Assembly (NCBI GenBank): GCA_037903475.1
Contig: JBAJFG010000467.1
Location: 186,001-250,000 of the forward strand
DNA length: 64,000 nt
From: Ancylostoma caninum
Taxonomy: Eukaryota > Nematoda > Chromadorea > Rhabditida > Ancylostomatidae
Direction of reading: 5' to 3'
Shown here: positions 45,101 to 56,865 of the stretch, in pieces
Layout: each line of letters begins with the position of its first letter
How positions within the stretch are numbered: position 1 is the stretch's first letter
The notes under the pieces: model-generated
The model's input: only the letters and a program-made list of their open reading frames with translations
What the model was told of the DNA's origin: nothing
Databases searched by the model: none
Position numbers and translations under genes: made by a program

Positions 45101-47619
45101 AGAAGCTTTCGCTGTGGTAACCAGTGCCACACGCGCGGATTTGAACAGGAAGAAAGAATTGTCACTCCACTTCAGCATGACCCCTCAAGCAGGTGTTATG
45201 GCTAATCAAAGAACTTGTAATAATGAAATCAAAAACTCCGCCTCATTCAATGATATTTTTGCAATGGCTTCTGTGTGTGTCTTCAAATCTTAACAGCTCT
45301 CCCCCGTTGTTCTGAGTACTTCAGAGAAATTCATTCTTGATAGAGAGGGAAAAATTAAAAACAGGCCAGACCACGTGTGTTGAGCTTCGCGGGGATTGGG
45401 TTATAAAACAAAATATTATGTGCACTAGTTTTGTTCTCTTCCACTCTGTTTCTCATGTTATTAGAGCAGTGATTCATCGGAATCCTGTGGAAGAAATTAT
45501 CTGTAATCAAGCTGAACTACGCACTTCGCACCCCCACCCTATGTTCCTATCGTGTCTCAATCAAGAAATCAACTTCATTTCTGCCCCTGACCTACGTAAA
45601 GGACAAAACTAATACCGTCTAGGTTTGCCTCTCTCGGAGGTTGGTGCCCGCCTACTTCTCTCTATCACGCGTACCTCCACTTAAAGGCAGCACGAGTCGA
45701 AATCCTCGACCCGGACCTGAGCTGCGAACCCTAAAGTAGGCGTCGCGCACATCACGAATCTGCAAGGAATACACACAGTAACGACTTATCTGCAGAAAAC
45801 GGCGAACTACCGTCGCGTGCACGCCCGGTCGGCCAGTGCTTCGGAGGGCCCGATGAGCCAGCTTACGCGTTTAAACGCATGCGGGCTGCTACCGACTATC
45901 TTTCTCCGTGCTGGGACCCATTTGCGCACGCAGGGCGCCGCCGGAATACTCGTCCGCGCACGGAAGGCAGCATCGCGTTTTTCCGACTTTCTCGGGTGTT
46001 TCACGCGATTTCACCACCGGATATGAGCAATACACCTCCAAAGACCCCAAAATTCGGCGAAATCACAAACACGATGGTTTCGACGGGTGCTGCCTTTAAA
46101 TTGGCATGGACTTTTCGATTTGTAGTCTTTTGAACAACCGAACAGTAAGTAAAGCCGAAAGAGGAGGTTGCAAGGGATTAAAAGTTTGCAAGTGAAAAGA
46201 TGAGCAGCGTCTGTCATGTAATTTAAAACAAACCAGGTCCCTCTTTTCTATGGGTCTTGTCAGTATTGTTCAATTGTACTACTAAGCAATCAAAGAAAAA
46301 TAATAAGAGATTAATGACGCATGCTTGACGTTTGCATTCAGTCAAGATGGCTCAGTTGCTGAGGGCAAATAATAATATGTAATCCGTGAATCTTGGCAAT
46401 TTTATCATTAAGCCGATTATTCGAATAATGGATGCTCGAATATTCGAATATTCGAATAATCGAATATTTCAACTTTTCGAATTATTCGAATATTCGTTCA
46501 AATATCAATGTATACTAGTCATGCGCTACCAGTAACCACCAGTAGGTTGCGGGACATCTAATACCTGAGCTGAGCTGTAGCGGGCCGTAGCCGGCTACAT
46601 GCAAGCAGCAGACGATATGACTAGGAGACGATTATAAAAGATTTGATCACACAGCTCTATACAGAGAACCTTCCAAAAGGCTGTCAGAGCTGATCGGACC
46701 AGAAGACCTGCAGGAGAAGCAGTTGTTGTTGAGGTCATTCGTCGCCTTTCTACCGCGGTCTTTCTGCATCGACTCGATCTAGCAGTCCTTCAGGAAGTCG
46801 GTGTGGATAAGGTTGAAAGTTCCTTAGAGTTTCAGAATATCCATAGAACTCATCTGCGACCCTTTCAAGACATGAAACCCTTTGACTGAACAATTGGATT
46901 AAATTCCAAAGTAACTGCTTTCGAAGAATGCGAAGGAGGTTCACTCTACGCACCCGCCGCCATCGGCCAGGAATGAGGCTGGGTATTATAACAGAAGATG
47001 AAGAGATAACAGAAGAACGCCACCTGTGACACCGTATCAAATCCTTGTGCTTTTCTCGTTTATGATGGCTGTTTCACTTGAAGCACGAAGTTAAGTTTTG
47101 TTCGTTGTCGAATGAAATACGCTATTTTGGAACCAGATGCATCATCTTTTCCTACAGTTGTAGATGCGAGTCTTTTGAAATATGTTAATGTTGCACTGCC
47201 CCTCATTTACAAAGGCGGCAACCTCTTGAGTGCTGGCTCACCACTCAGATGTCAAATGAATTCCCACCTCTTTTCCTCTGTATTTACATCTATGGTGGAT
47301 GTCCAGTACAGGATCGATATCGGATCTTAAATCCATGTCTGTTCCCCACAACTTGAAGGCGCCATTTCGATCAGTTCTGGCTTTGGCCATGAAACTGTCG
47401 CCTACTGAAATGATTGCCAACTACTCAGTTAGAGTGTTTTGTGCATGTTCTTAAAAGAAGCTGAAGGTAGTTCTTACTAAGATCCTCATCATACAGTTTC
47501 ACTTCTATGTCCATAGCAGCTTTGCCATCGCAACGGAGTATGCCTTTCACCCCAACGGATTGATAAAAATTAATTCCGTAGCAAGATGACATAAGGAGTA
47601 AAAAAATGACCGCTCTCAT
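39000..47619 (-). CDS. Transthyretin-like family secreted protein, 3 exons
   Basis: Gene model on the minus strand: exons 47619-47478, 47404-47268 and 39164-39000 (444 nt, 147 residues). Introns are 73 bp and 8.1 kb. Phases agree (1 then 0) and all junctions are GT-AG. The product opens with a signal peptide (MRAVIFLLLMSSCYG). The body starts with the family motif QSVGVKGILRCDGKAAM, then VKLYDEDL, KARTDRNGAFKLWG, DIDPVLDIHHRCKY and, in exon 3, KIYRQKVPPQFI and KYYDIGIQEL. These match the nematode transthyretin-like (TTL/TTR) family in order and at the usual length of 130-150 residues. Members are small secreted beta-sandwich proteins; a specific role cannot be assigned. A TTGCAG acceptor directly abuts the ATG, suggesting trans-splicing. 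The long intron holds two Helitron-like insertions and several other repeats. Confidence 0.87.
39382..39549 (-). mobile_element. Short non-autonomous Helitron-like element 1
   Basis: 168 bp. On the minus strand it begins TCTTTGATAGG after an A and ends with the hairpin GTCTGG-AA-GTCCGGC...GCCGGAC-GG-CCAGAC and CTGG before a T. It is therefore inserted between A and T with 5' TC and 3' CTRR. It is homologous end to end to 49792-49969 and shares the last ~70 bp with the minisatellite-bearing copies. It lies in the transthyretin-like intron. Confidence 0.65.
40195..40783. repeat. 59-bp minisatellite, array B
   Basis: About ten units of the same 59-bp repeat. Variant units (CGTCGAAAAGTGGGAACACG and CGCTTGGAGTC types) recur with a 236-bp period, that is every four units, indicating a higher-order repeat. 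Located in the long intron of the transthyretin-like gene. Confidence 0.95.
40784..41281 (+). mobile_element. Helitron-like element 3' region, copy B
   Basis: Same body and 3' hairpin as copy A, ending CTGG at 41278-41281 before T. The sequence after the end (TTTCGTATATATC) differs from loci A and C, so this copy is an independent insertion and defines the 3' boundary. It retains the ~36-bp segment missing from copy A. Confidence 0.6.
41282..42910. other. Intron sequence without a recognised gene
   Basis: GC-richer than its surroundings from 41560 to 42480, with a TATTTATA box near 42259 and a G-run at 42280-42287. It may be a decayed element, such as a solo LTR, but no terminal repeats could be shown. 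Confidence 0.3.
42914..43660. repeat. ~300-bp tandem repeat, 2.5 copies
   Basis: Units start at about 42914, 43213 and 43517 with CAAAATCAAA(T/C)AATTCCAA-like sequence and share GGATCCRTTCAGTACCAAC and TACTTTTT blocks at equal spacing. Diverged, non-coding. Confidence 0.75.
44104..44401. mobile_element. GC-rich inverted-repeat element
   Basis: Ends GGCTTTCATACATTTGCCGC and its complement, about 30-bp repeats with one mismatch near the tip. The 300-bp interior is dominated by GCGACGTCGC and GCCGCGGC palindromes, in sharp contrast to the AT-rich flanks. Three bases, ATA, flank both sides. The open frames it produces are compositional. Confidence 0.75.
44410..45670. other. Intron sequence, nothing recognised
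   Basis: AT-rich and unique-looking, with no supported coding or repeat boundaries. Confidence 0.3.
45681..46099. mobile_element. Inverted-repeat element flanked by TTAA
   Basis: Terminal repeats AGGCAGCACGAGTCGAAA / TTTCGACGGGTGCTGCCT (two mismatches), each bounded by TTAA, the target used by piggyBac-type transposons. The ~410-bp interior is CpG-rich without a recognised transposase. Confidence 0.6.
46425..46500. repeat. ATTCGAAT palindrome cluster
   Basis: Repeated overlapping TTCGAA/ATTCGAATATTCG motifs form an AT-rich multi-palindrome. A similar but sparser motif run occurs at 19130-19260. Confidence 0.6.
47268..47404 (-). CDS. Transthyretin-like gene, exon 2
   Basis: Acceptor ATTTCAG (47411-47405), donor GAG|GTGGGA (GT at 47267-47266). 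Encodes IGDSFMAKARTDRNGAFKLW through HHRCKYRGKE, the central conserved part of the family. Confidence 0.87.
47478..47619 (-). CDS. Transthyretin-like gene, exon 1
   Basis: ATG at 47619 directly follows CACTTGCAG; ends before the donor GTAAGA (47477). Encodes the signal peptide and the N-terminal family motif up to KLYDEDL plus one base of a split Ile codon. Confidence 0.87.
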
Positions 47620-47639
47620 CTGCAAGTGAGAGATGATTT

Positions 47640-49780
47640 GTTTTGCATGAACCAGCTAACGAAAGAACGGTTCAAAAACGATCTCAGGATGCCAAGAAAT
47701 AGCGACAGTGACGGAATGACAAAAAAAATCATAAGAATACGGAGTGTTCTAGTCAAGAGACCGGTAGTGCCCGCATTTGGTTGTGTTAAAAGCAGTATCT
47801 CGCATTTTATTTGCCGCGCATGCAGTACTAAATACTGGGAAAGGTTCATATGTCCAGATAATCAAAGACTAATCCTTTGCGTCTCTATAGAGATACGTAT
47901 ATTGCATAGAGCATTGTCGGTGGTTTACATTTAAGAGTGAAGCGAACGAAACGGAACAGCTATAACGACGTTTCTGAAGGAAGAAACATTTCGGCAATAA
48001 AACACCAAACCCCAGCCTTCATCTTCCAAAATCGTTCCACTTAAATACATGTCGCATGAATTTTATATTATTTGTATTTTATTTATATTTATTAGGAGGA
48101 TATTATTTATTTGTATGTGTTACAGCACAAGAGGGGCAGTATAATCTATCAAATCTTTTGAATCGCTCTTGTCAACGTCTTTATTTCCTAATAAAATGCA
48201 ACCTGCATTGTCGTGCGCTTTCAGAAGGGAATGAATTCAAACAAATATATCACCAGTAGCAATGTCGCCACGAGGGAGCTAAAACTCGGTGTCATAAGCG
48301 ACTTTTCATCTGTAGGGCCATTTTCAGCCTAAAGCAATTTGTAGTAGTTTCCTCAGAAATTCTCAGTGTTCACCATATACTGCATCTATCCTGTTCAATC
48401 TTTAAGTCAAACATGCAGGTAAAAGTAACACCTTCATCCATGCATGACTCGTGTCAGAGTTACCGCGCGAGGCTCCTCACATGCGCAACTTAGCAAAAGG
48501 TGCTAAAGTTTTGCTCCGTGTATGTCTCTGCGGGGAAGGCCATCCACCGCAGAGTCCTTGTACTGAGGAGTCAAGCCCGAACCAAACTTTGTACACTGGT
48601 CCACCAGGGGCCGGCGAAGGTTATAGGCTAATTTTCGTTCTATACTAACAATTAACTTATCGATTATATTGATTTTATCGATTTTTCACTATTTCTGTCC
48701 ATGAGTAGATGAGGGCATGTCTACTATGGTTTTCCAATACGCTGAGTACGAATATGACAACCATTTCGAATGTATCATATAGGCGCGGCTAACCGGGGTA
48801 TGGGCGGTGCAGTGGGATGCAAGGATGACTGGGATCGGCTGTAGAATTTTTTGATCAGCTAACTGATACTAAAGGAGTCTAGAAGAGGAGTATGAAGCGA
48901 TGATTAAGTGCATCCGTTGTCCATCGCAGATGCTGTAAAGGGCATGCACCCATCCATTGGCTACACAATACACACTGTGTATGCAAGTTTAGGCTTGTCA
49001 TGTCACGAAGGATCGAAGATGTTATTGGGTTTAGGGCTTTGCTGAACAGGGATTTCCTAAAAAATAAAAAATAAACCATATGCACTGTTTATATGCTACA
49101 TTTCAATGAAAATTAAATGTGAACTGCTTCCATCGATTCTTATATAATCACTACATGACCACTCTAATCAGTGGAAAATTCTCAGCATGTGAAACTACAA
49201 ATATCCGTAAATTAACTAAGAGCGAGGCTACATTGCATCTCGGATTGACATACAGGTTAATGATATAGAACTACTGCCGGCTATGCATCGTTCTTCCTAG
49301 CATATTTTCCTCGTTGATGTGCATGACCTAAAATCCAGGTCATAGCTAATCATTTAGAGCAGCTCTGGCATATGTTCGCTTGGAAACAACCACTACTTTT
49401 ACCAGACTTCCTTCCAACAAGGAATAGCTGAAATTATACTCAGGTATTAGGTTTCCGATGATTGAGTGTTATTTGGATATTATGTACTATGGATCTGCTC
49501 CAACTTCTGCCTCACTATGGCGCATCAAATAACTGAAATAAAATATTCGGGTGACTTCCCCTGTTGAGCTCTTGAGTTATGACTCCTTTTGTTATTGTTC
49601 GAACTCCAGCTCGTAAGAGGTTTTATTGTTCGTTAACGGTTTTTTCTTCCGAAATTAGTTGCCATATTGATTTGATCACTGACAGTCGACGTCACGGTTG
49701 AAGCGAAGCACGAGTACAGCGGGAATGTTCGGATGCTATAGCTACAGCGTGCGGCAAAAGTCTTTGGAAACAAATGAATC
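47640..49780. other. Upstream intergenic region, no gene recognised
   Basis: Contains AT-rich sequence and short frames only. The promoter of the transthyretin-like gene presumably lies near 47640-48000, but no element is distinctive. Confidence 0.35.
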
Positions 49781-49791
49781 ATTCGCTAAGA

Positions 49792-49969
49792 CCAGTCTGG
49801 CCGTCCGGCTGAGGCCGGACTTCCAGACTTTTCCTGATGCTCGCTTTGCCCGCATGACTTTATCCTTTTTTCATTTAATAGGCTCACAGCCATACCGCAT
49901 TTTTGCTATAATGCGTTCCACATCCTCTCCATTGCTTTCCCTGATGTAGAACTGGACCGACCAAAAGGA
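49792..49969 (-). mobile_element. Short non-autonomous Helitron-like element 2
   Basis: 178 bp; minus strand starts TCCTTTTGGTCGG after A and ends in the same hairpin and CTGG before T. In this copy the base of the inner loop changes while the stem stays paired (GTCCGGCC/GGCC...). Homologous throughout to 39382-39549. Confidence 0.65.
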
Positions 49970-50319
49970 TAACCCGCGTTTCTCAGCGCAATTTTATCTT
50001 TCACTCACCTGAAGTAGCTATTTGTAACTATATATAACCGATTCAACCTGGAATGACTACCCCAAATGCTTTACCATTCTTTGTTTGTTGTAACTGGTCA
50101 AATGATGAGAGCCAGTTTGAACATATTAAAGAGAAGGGTGCAGTGGGTTCGTGAACAAATGAGAGAAGAAGAGCGCGGAAGGGGATGTGAGGTGGAAGGA
50201 ATCACGCGGATTGCACACTGCCCACTGTTTAGCTCTGACATTTGGTGTTTTGCGATCGATGTTAAGCGCCAGCGAACCGATCGAGCAAAGATAGACCCAA
50301 CTCATGTTATTTGCTCAGT

Positions 50320-50406
50320 AGTGAACACCGGCGCAAGCTTATCACGACGTTGGACCAGACTGCAGATGTCTCCCACTTTTAGACTCCGGCATACCCTTAT
50401 CATCGC
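50320..50406 (-). repeat. Degenerate 59-bp minisatellite, left flank of the Tc1-like insertion
   Basis: Reverse-oriented remnants (ACACCGGCGCAAGCTTATCA, CTCCCACTTTTAGACTCCGG) of the minisatellite. They continue at 51991 on the other side of the insertion. Confidence 0.65.
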
Positions 50407-50408
50407 TA

Positions 50409-51988
50409 CAGTGCGTAACATAAATATACGGGCACCCCAAAATTTACCCTATCTGCTCTCGCACACATTCCTGACAAACGCCACTGCTACCAGTAAATTC
50501 GGCGTTCCCGAAAACCTTATGCTACTTCATTCCGCCTTGAAAAGTGGAAAAAGAAAGTGTAACCGTGTAAATTAAGTGTTTGGTCCCATCTTCCAATGTA
50601 TCATAATTATACGGGCACCCTCAGTAAAAAGTGAATAAAAACATTCGCCCATGCCGGAAGTCCTGTCTCAAATTTGAAATAAGTAGTGGCAAGTGTTCTT
50701 CAATTAGACTTACATTCCCACCAGGATAGGATCGTTCTGAGGCGGAAAAGGGACAGGTAAAGACAATGCATCATGAGAGGCTCCACAGCAGCAGGCTCGC
50801 CGTGCAAGTTCGTCGGGATTTGAGCACCATTGGCACTCTCGTGCTAGATTTTGGCTCCTGCAGTCAGAAACAAGGAACCTGGCAGGTCGAGGAAGCTGTC
50901 GTTGCAAGAACAACGTCGGGAAGGACGGATGTTTTTGAACCACTAACGGGGTTTTAGCCTTTTATCGACTCCTATGTCTGGAATGATAGCATAGATGGTG
51001 ATTATACGCAACAGCAGCATCGCCCGTTGTCATCTCTGACTTGCTTCTAGACTTATAGCGTTTCACAAAGTTCCAGGGCGGCAGCTTGCGAGACTGAACA
51101 CGAAGACAGACTGGTCAAAAATACGCATATTTTTTCTGAGGCTCCCAAAGACTAGAAATCGGGGTCAGGTGATGTTCTTTCGATGAAAAAAAGTTTAACT
51201 TGTTTGTCTCAGATAGAAACATTTTCTGCTGGAGAGATCTATGCAGTTTGTAAGCAAACGGTACTTCAGAACTGGCATTGTTATGGTGTTGTGCGGCTTC
51301 TGTTAAGGAGGAGTGTTCGTCATCACTTTCACTTTGACTCCAACGAACTCATCCGCTTTCCTGGAGGTGAACAGTGTCTGGCTCTTAGCATATCCGAGCA
51401 AGCGCGATGGAAAGCCATTGATTTTACGGCAGGACAGCGCAATCGTCTACATCGACCACTCGGGGTAGAAATGGTTTCAGTACCACAACGTGGTCGGAAT
51501 GGCTTCGTTCATCTGCAATATCTCTTATTCTGACTGCAGAAGCCAAAATCTTGCACGAGAGTGCCAATGGTGCTCGAATCCCGACGAACCTGCTTGGCGA
51601 TCCTGCTACTGTGGAGGCCTTCATGGTAAATTGTCCTTACCTGCTCCTGTTCCGCCTTAGAATGATCCGATCTTAGTGGGATTGTAAGTCTAATTGAAGT
51701 ACACTTGTCTCTACTTATTTCAAATTTGAGACAGGAACCCCCGCATGAGTGAATGCTTTTATTCACTTTTTACTGAGGGTGCCCGTATAATTATGATACA
51801 TTGGAAGATGACACCAAACACTTAATTTACACGGTTACACTTTCTTTTTCCACTTTTCAAAGCGGAATGAAGTAGCATAAGGTTTTCGGGGGCGCCGAAT
51901 TTACTGGTAGCAGTGGCGTTTGTCAGGAATGTGTGCGAGAACAGATAGCGTAATTTTTTGGGTGCCCGTATATTTATGTTACGCACTG
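50409..51988. mobile_element. Tc1-like element with ~460-bp inverted repeats
   Basis: 1580 bp, ends CAGTGCGTAACATAAATATA / complement, TA on both sides. The inverted repeats run 50409-50867 and 51531-51988. Each arm encodes, outward-in, a helix-turn-helix-like segment (minus strand at about 51600: HEGLHSSRIAKQVRRDSSTI; plus strand at 50766: HERLHSSRLAVQVRRDLSTI) typical of the DNA-binding region of Tc1/mariner transposases. No DDE catalytic region was recognised in the 660-bp centre. It is probably a fold-back derivative made from two transposase N-terminal ends. Confidence 0.7.
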
Positions 51989-51990
51989 TA

Positions 51991-52085
51991 TAGACCCGCC
52001 TCCCCACTTCTGGGCGCCGGCACACCCTTATCTCAGCGGTGGACCCGTCTCCCCACTTCTAGACGCCGGCGCACCCTTACCCTTA
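51991..52085 (-). repeat. Degenerate 59-bp minisatellite, right flank
   Basis: Two shortened units (CTCCCCACTTCTGGGCGCCG, CTCCCCACTTCTAGACGCCG followed by GCACACCCTTA/GCGCACCCTTA), reverse orientation, continuing the array at 50320-50406. Confidence 0.7.
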
Positions 52086-52089
52086 CCTC

Positions 52090-55000
52090 TAGGTATGATT
52101 GCAATAGAGTAACCGCGCTACTCTTTCTTCAAAACAGGATGAACGAATTTCTAGTCTTGTAGACTAGGCTATGAACAGATAATTAACATTTTTTCTTCTA
52201 GCCGTCTCTTTTCCATGTTTTTAGCGAACGACTGCGCTTGTTCAGAGTTCCACCGCACCTGCACAGGACAGATCTTGGATAGAGTTGGGTGAACACTCAA
52301 GAACAACGATGAGAACATTCCAAAATTATAATGAGAGATGGCAGATATTGTGGTTGGAGAGCAACGACAGGAGAAAGCTCTCGCCAAGACTTTGGGGTCT
52401 CCCTATAGTGTCGAATTCCCTTTTCCGTACCTGATCACGGAGTCACCACTACGTTCCCAACAGAAAGCCTATAAAAAGCAAACGCTGAGTTTTCCCACCG
52501 TATTCTAAGCCCAAACTCGGTGCTGGGTTACTCATATGTCAAGCCTTTCGCTGCACAAATACCACAATGAACAGCTTTGCATTCTTTTCGCTGGTTTTAC
52601 GCTGCTGTGCGCTATTTTGCAAGGGCAGCGAGGACAGAACAAATATGGAACTGCCTTCAAGAGTGTCACAATCCTGTCGATCAACACTGGCAAGAGCTCA
52701 CGATTGGCTGTGCGACCTCATCAACGTTGTGAGACGCTGACCGTACAAAAACTTTGGACTTCTGCCCATTCTGAACACCATTGTCCTAGGTGGTCGAATT
52801 TGAGGTCCTGAATGTCGCCAAGCTGATAGTTTTGAGATCGCTCCAGAGAAACGGTCGTGCACTGCACTTGGTGTTCGGCAACGTATAAATCAAAAGTGAT
52901 TAATTTACTGTTGAATTTGGGTGTGGAGGTTGTACTAGGACATCCTGATCCATTCGGTTATTTCTCGTATCTGGACTTCAACTCCAGACGTTGTCGGTCC
53001 GACACTGTTAATGTTTGTCGTTCATGTTGACTCTGTATTGCTTCGCGGTAATGCTGATGAATTTCGCTAATCCCGCCAGTTCGTAGGCGGGATCCAGACC
53101 CCAGCTATCAGAATCAATTGGAAAATTTTATTGTAATCAGCACTTCAAGCGGAAACAGACAAAAAGCAAAAATACTAAACGCCTCGTATAACAGACTCAT
53201 GCGATAGAAATCTACACAAGACTGAGTGAATTGAATAAAATGGCAAAGTTTGATACTCATGTATCTCGAAAATCTATAGGATCTCAAAGGAGAGCCTCTT
53301 TCTCTGAGTTGTGCGAGAGACCCAAAGGGTGCACTCTTGAAGCATACTCAGCTCTTTCATTTAATCTGCTCACTTACAACAGAGAAAAGAGAAAATTACG
53401 ATGTGACACCAACTTCACTACTCTTTCCGGTGTAAGCAAATGGAGTAGGGTTCAGACACCGTTTTCTGCAGTTTCCCATTCTCCTGACTTTGCCCTCTCT
53501 GATTGTAGTGTGACTAGTGCGACCTGCATTTTTGGGGTTTATTTACAAGGAAGTATTAATGATGAAAACACGAAGAGATCGAAATTTCGGGCAAGACGCA
53601 TATCCCACACTTCCACAACTACCCTCGATTCCCTCCAATCATTCCACGAGAACCAACAGGGCCGTGATGTTAGCACTTTCCACGTACTTAGGAACTGCTA
53701 CCGTGAGAGTTTCCAGTCTTGGGAATGATTTACGAGAAGTTCCGCTTAGTGTAGCGTTTTTGCGATTGTGTCTCGCACATACATCATTAACACCATTAAA
53801 AACAATTCCTGGCCTTCATTGGTAAATTTCCCATAAAGTAAAACGGTAAACTAACGGACAAGAAAACATTATTACTGAACAATAGATATATCACGTTGAG
53901 AAAAATGAGGGGCTACAATACTGGAACCACCACGATTACTCTGATTCAAGAAGTGTTGGCTTGAACTGACAGCAGTTGTGTGTGGGGCTCATGGTCAGAA
54001 GCGTTCCGATGATATACATACCCCTTTGATAGTTAACACGAATTTGCACGATTTCCTAAAATGGATTAACAGATGTCTGACCCCTCTCAGTACGCTGCAG
54101 CCACCGCAACGCCGTAAAAACGCGCGTCGAACGCACGCATTTGTTATGAACTGCTCTTTTCTAGCTCTCGTTTTTTTTACAGAAAATTCACTTTTTTCTC
54201 GTCACCCCTCGCTGTCTCACCGAAGGGTTCACAGGGAGGTTCAGTGCTCCACAGAGGGGCTGGTGCTTCCACGTAAGCCTCGATGAGCTGCGTACGACGT
54301 GCGTCACGAAGCGGAACGCAATGCTCAGCGTAACCAAACAAGCAACTGGCTCTCTCTCTCCTTCTCAAAAGTTTTGGATCCTACTACAGGCGTTACCAAC
54401 CAACTGTGACCTCAATTCAGTCTATGCTGTGTCTATGTTGGAGACCTCAGGTTCGAGTTTCAGGTTTCCCAAATGTACAATAAAGTATTTTGGAAAGCTT
54501 ATTCAAGCATGAAGCGAATATGCCACAAGGCACTGCGGTTATTATGCCAAACTTTATTGGAAGTCTTTTTTAAAAGTTGTTAGAAGCCGCTACTCGTTGG
54601 CTTTACGTCTTCATTTTTGCTCACTGTTGAGGAAAGATCACTGCTATAGCTATAGCCCTGTAGCGAGCCATTTATGTCTCAGAACAAGAGAAAAAAATCA
54701 AAGAACTCGGTTATATCCTCCTCTTCTTCTTCAGATCTTGAAACGCCCGCTGCATCTGCGACACATACTTTGTTGCATTTTTGGCTCTAAATGCGTTTTC
54801 CATGAAAAACATTGTGATCTGAGTCACCGTTATTGGTCAGGTAATCTTCTGGCTTAAGGTCTGCACTGATAATGCGCAGCACTGCATGTTGCAATAAGCC
54901 CCTCTTAAGCTTTGTTCTTCCGTCCCATGGAAAGATCCAAGCGAGTTCTTCATGCCTTAGATGATGGGCTTTGAATATGGCGATGTGGCTTCGCAGTCAA

Positions 55001-55570
55001 TAGATGGCAATTCCATCCTCTCATTATCTGGAAAATTATTTCCATCTGGCTTTGAAAAACTCGTGAGACTAAAAGAGTGAAAGCGATAGTTATAGCATTC
55101 GTAAAACGCGTCGAAATAAGCGCTGTTTTAGTGTTCCACCCGTTTCTAATGTTCTGAATCACAGCACGGTACGTCATATTGTTTCAAGTACTAGCTGGTA
55201 TACGACGCATTCCTGAAATCACGCATCTGAAATTACGGAAATTCTATTTCTTCTTCATTTGGGTTGAAGTTTTGTAATGAAGTGAAAGACAAACATTGTC
55301 TAGTATATGATGTCAAATGAGTACAAATATTGCTACGGTATAAATAATAGTGTGAATATTACCATACAGTATCATGATCATGACTTATAATAACGGGCTT
55401 ACTTCGTCTGTCACGTGTGTGTGTCAGAAACGAAATTCCCTGATTGGCCGGTGATGGTGATTACGAGGTCAACAAGATGATAGGGACGGGTATGGTGAGG
55501 TTCAAAGAATGAAGAGAAACTCTAAAGGATGGGGAAGTGGAGAGCGGTGAGTGCACCGTGGTGTGGAGAG
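52090..55570. other. No supported gene
   Basis: Several open frames of 90-165 codons (for example 53231-53728) lack splice context, domains or balanced composition. I saw no repeat boundaries. Confidence 0.3.
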
Positions 55571-55576
55571 TGCATC

Positions 55577-56349
55577 AGCGCCGGAAAGTGGGGAAACGCC
55601 TGGGGTGGTCCAACGGTGGGATAAGGGAGCGCCGGCGTCCAAAAGTGGGGAAAAGCCTGGAGTCGGGTGTAACGGAGTGATAAGGGTGCGCTGGCGTCCA
55701 AAAGTGGGGAAACGCTTGGAGTCGGGTCCAACGGTGTGATAAGGGAGCGCCGGCGTCCAAAAGTGGGGAAAAGCCTGGAGTCGGGTGTAACGGTGTGATA
55801 AGGGTGCGCCGGCGTCCAAAAGTGGAAAAACGCCTGGAGTCGGGTCCAACGGTGTGATAAGGGTGCGCCGGCGTCCAAAAGTGGAAAAACGCCTGGAGTC
55901 GGGTCCAACGGTGTGATAAAGGTGCGCCGGCATCCAAAAGTGGAAAAACGCCTGGAGTCGGGTCCAACGGTGTGATAAGGGTGCGCCGGCGTCCAAAAGT
56001 GGAAAAACGCCTGGAGTCGGGTCCAACGGTGTGATAAAGGTGCGCCGGCATCCAAAAGTGGGGAAACGCCTGGAGTCGGGTCCAACGGTGTGATGAGGGT
56101 GCGCCGGCGTCCAAAAGTGGGGAAACGCCTGGAGTCGGGTCCAACGGTGTGATAAGGGTGCGCCGGCGTCCAAAAGTGGGGAAACGCCTGGAGTCGGGTC
56201 CAACGGTTTGATAAGGGTGCACTGGCGTCCAAAATTGGGGAAACGCCTGGAGTCGGGTCCAACGGTGTGATAAGGGAGCGCCGGCATTCAAAAGTGGGGA
56301 AACGCCTGGAGTCGGGTCCAACGGTGTGATAAGGGTGCGCCGGCTTCCA
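55577..56349. repeat. 59-bp minisatellite, array C
   Basis: About thirteen units. Variant units with AAAGCCTGGAGTCGGGTGTA recur two units (118 bp) apart. Minus-strand open frames of up to 276 codons result from the stop-free unit. Confidence 0.95.
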
Positions 56350-56637
56350 CAAGTAATAGGAATTAGCTAGGCGGGTCTATTCCTGCATGAAGGGTACGCT
56401 TATCCTTTTTCGGCGGACCCTCCTACCTAAATCGCCTAGATGACATTGTTTCCTTTCGTATCGGTGTTCTCTTTCCATTCCTTTGAAGAAGAACCACTCC
56501 TTCCTTTCCATTTATATACACCGGTGGACCCTTATCTCTTGAATTACCACAACAACCAGTTGAGCCTAAATCATTTCAACATAACGTTTGCACTGAATTG
56601 GTTACACTCAGTTCTTCACGGCCATATACTTGTTATA

Positions 56638-56675
<38 letters not shown>

Positions 56676-56863
56676 GCTCATATGGAAGAGTATAACTTCG
56701 TTCATATGGGGGAAAGCTACCGCTTACGGGATCAGGAGAGCGATAGAACTGCGTGGAAGGATGCAGATTTTATCAATCCATCTACACTTTTGTGTTTGCT
56801 TTCAAGGTGCAGTATGCGAGCGAAGCGAGCATCAATCGAATTCTGGAAGTCCGGACAGACTGG
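56350..56863 (+). mobile_element. Helitron-like element 3' region, copy C
   Basis: Same body as copies A and B, with an added TA microsatellite (56638-56674). The terminal hairpin is deleted to TCTGGAAGTCCGGACAGACTGG-like remains, still ending CTGG before T. The flank after the end matches locus A, so A and C descend from one insertion duplicated with its surroundings. Confidence 0.55.
56638..56674. repeat. (TA)n microsatellite
   Basis: About 18 TA repeats, absent from the two homologous copies. Confidence 0.95.
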
Positions 56864-56865
56864 TA

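Noticed and set aside
55502..56352. Minus-strand open frames of 248-276 codons as protein genes
   Set aside because: They lie wholly in the 59-bp minisatellite; all three frames are open and encode the same cyclic permutation, so openness follows from the unit, not from selection that I can show.
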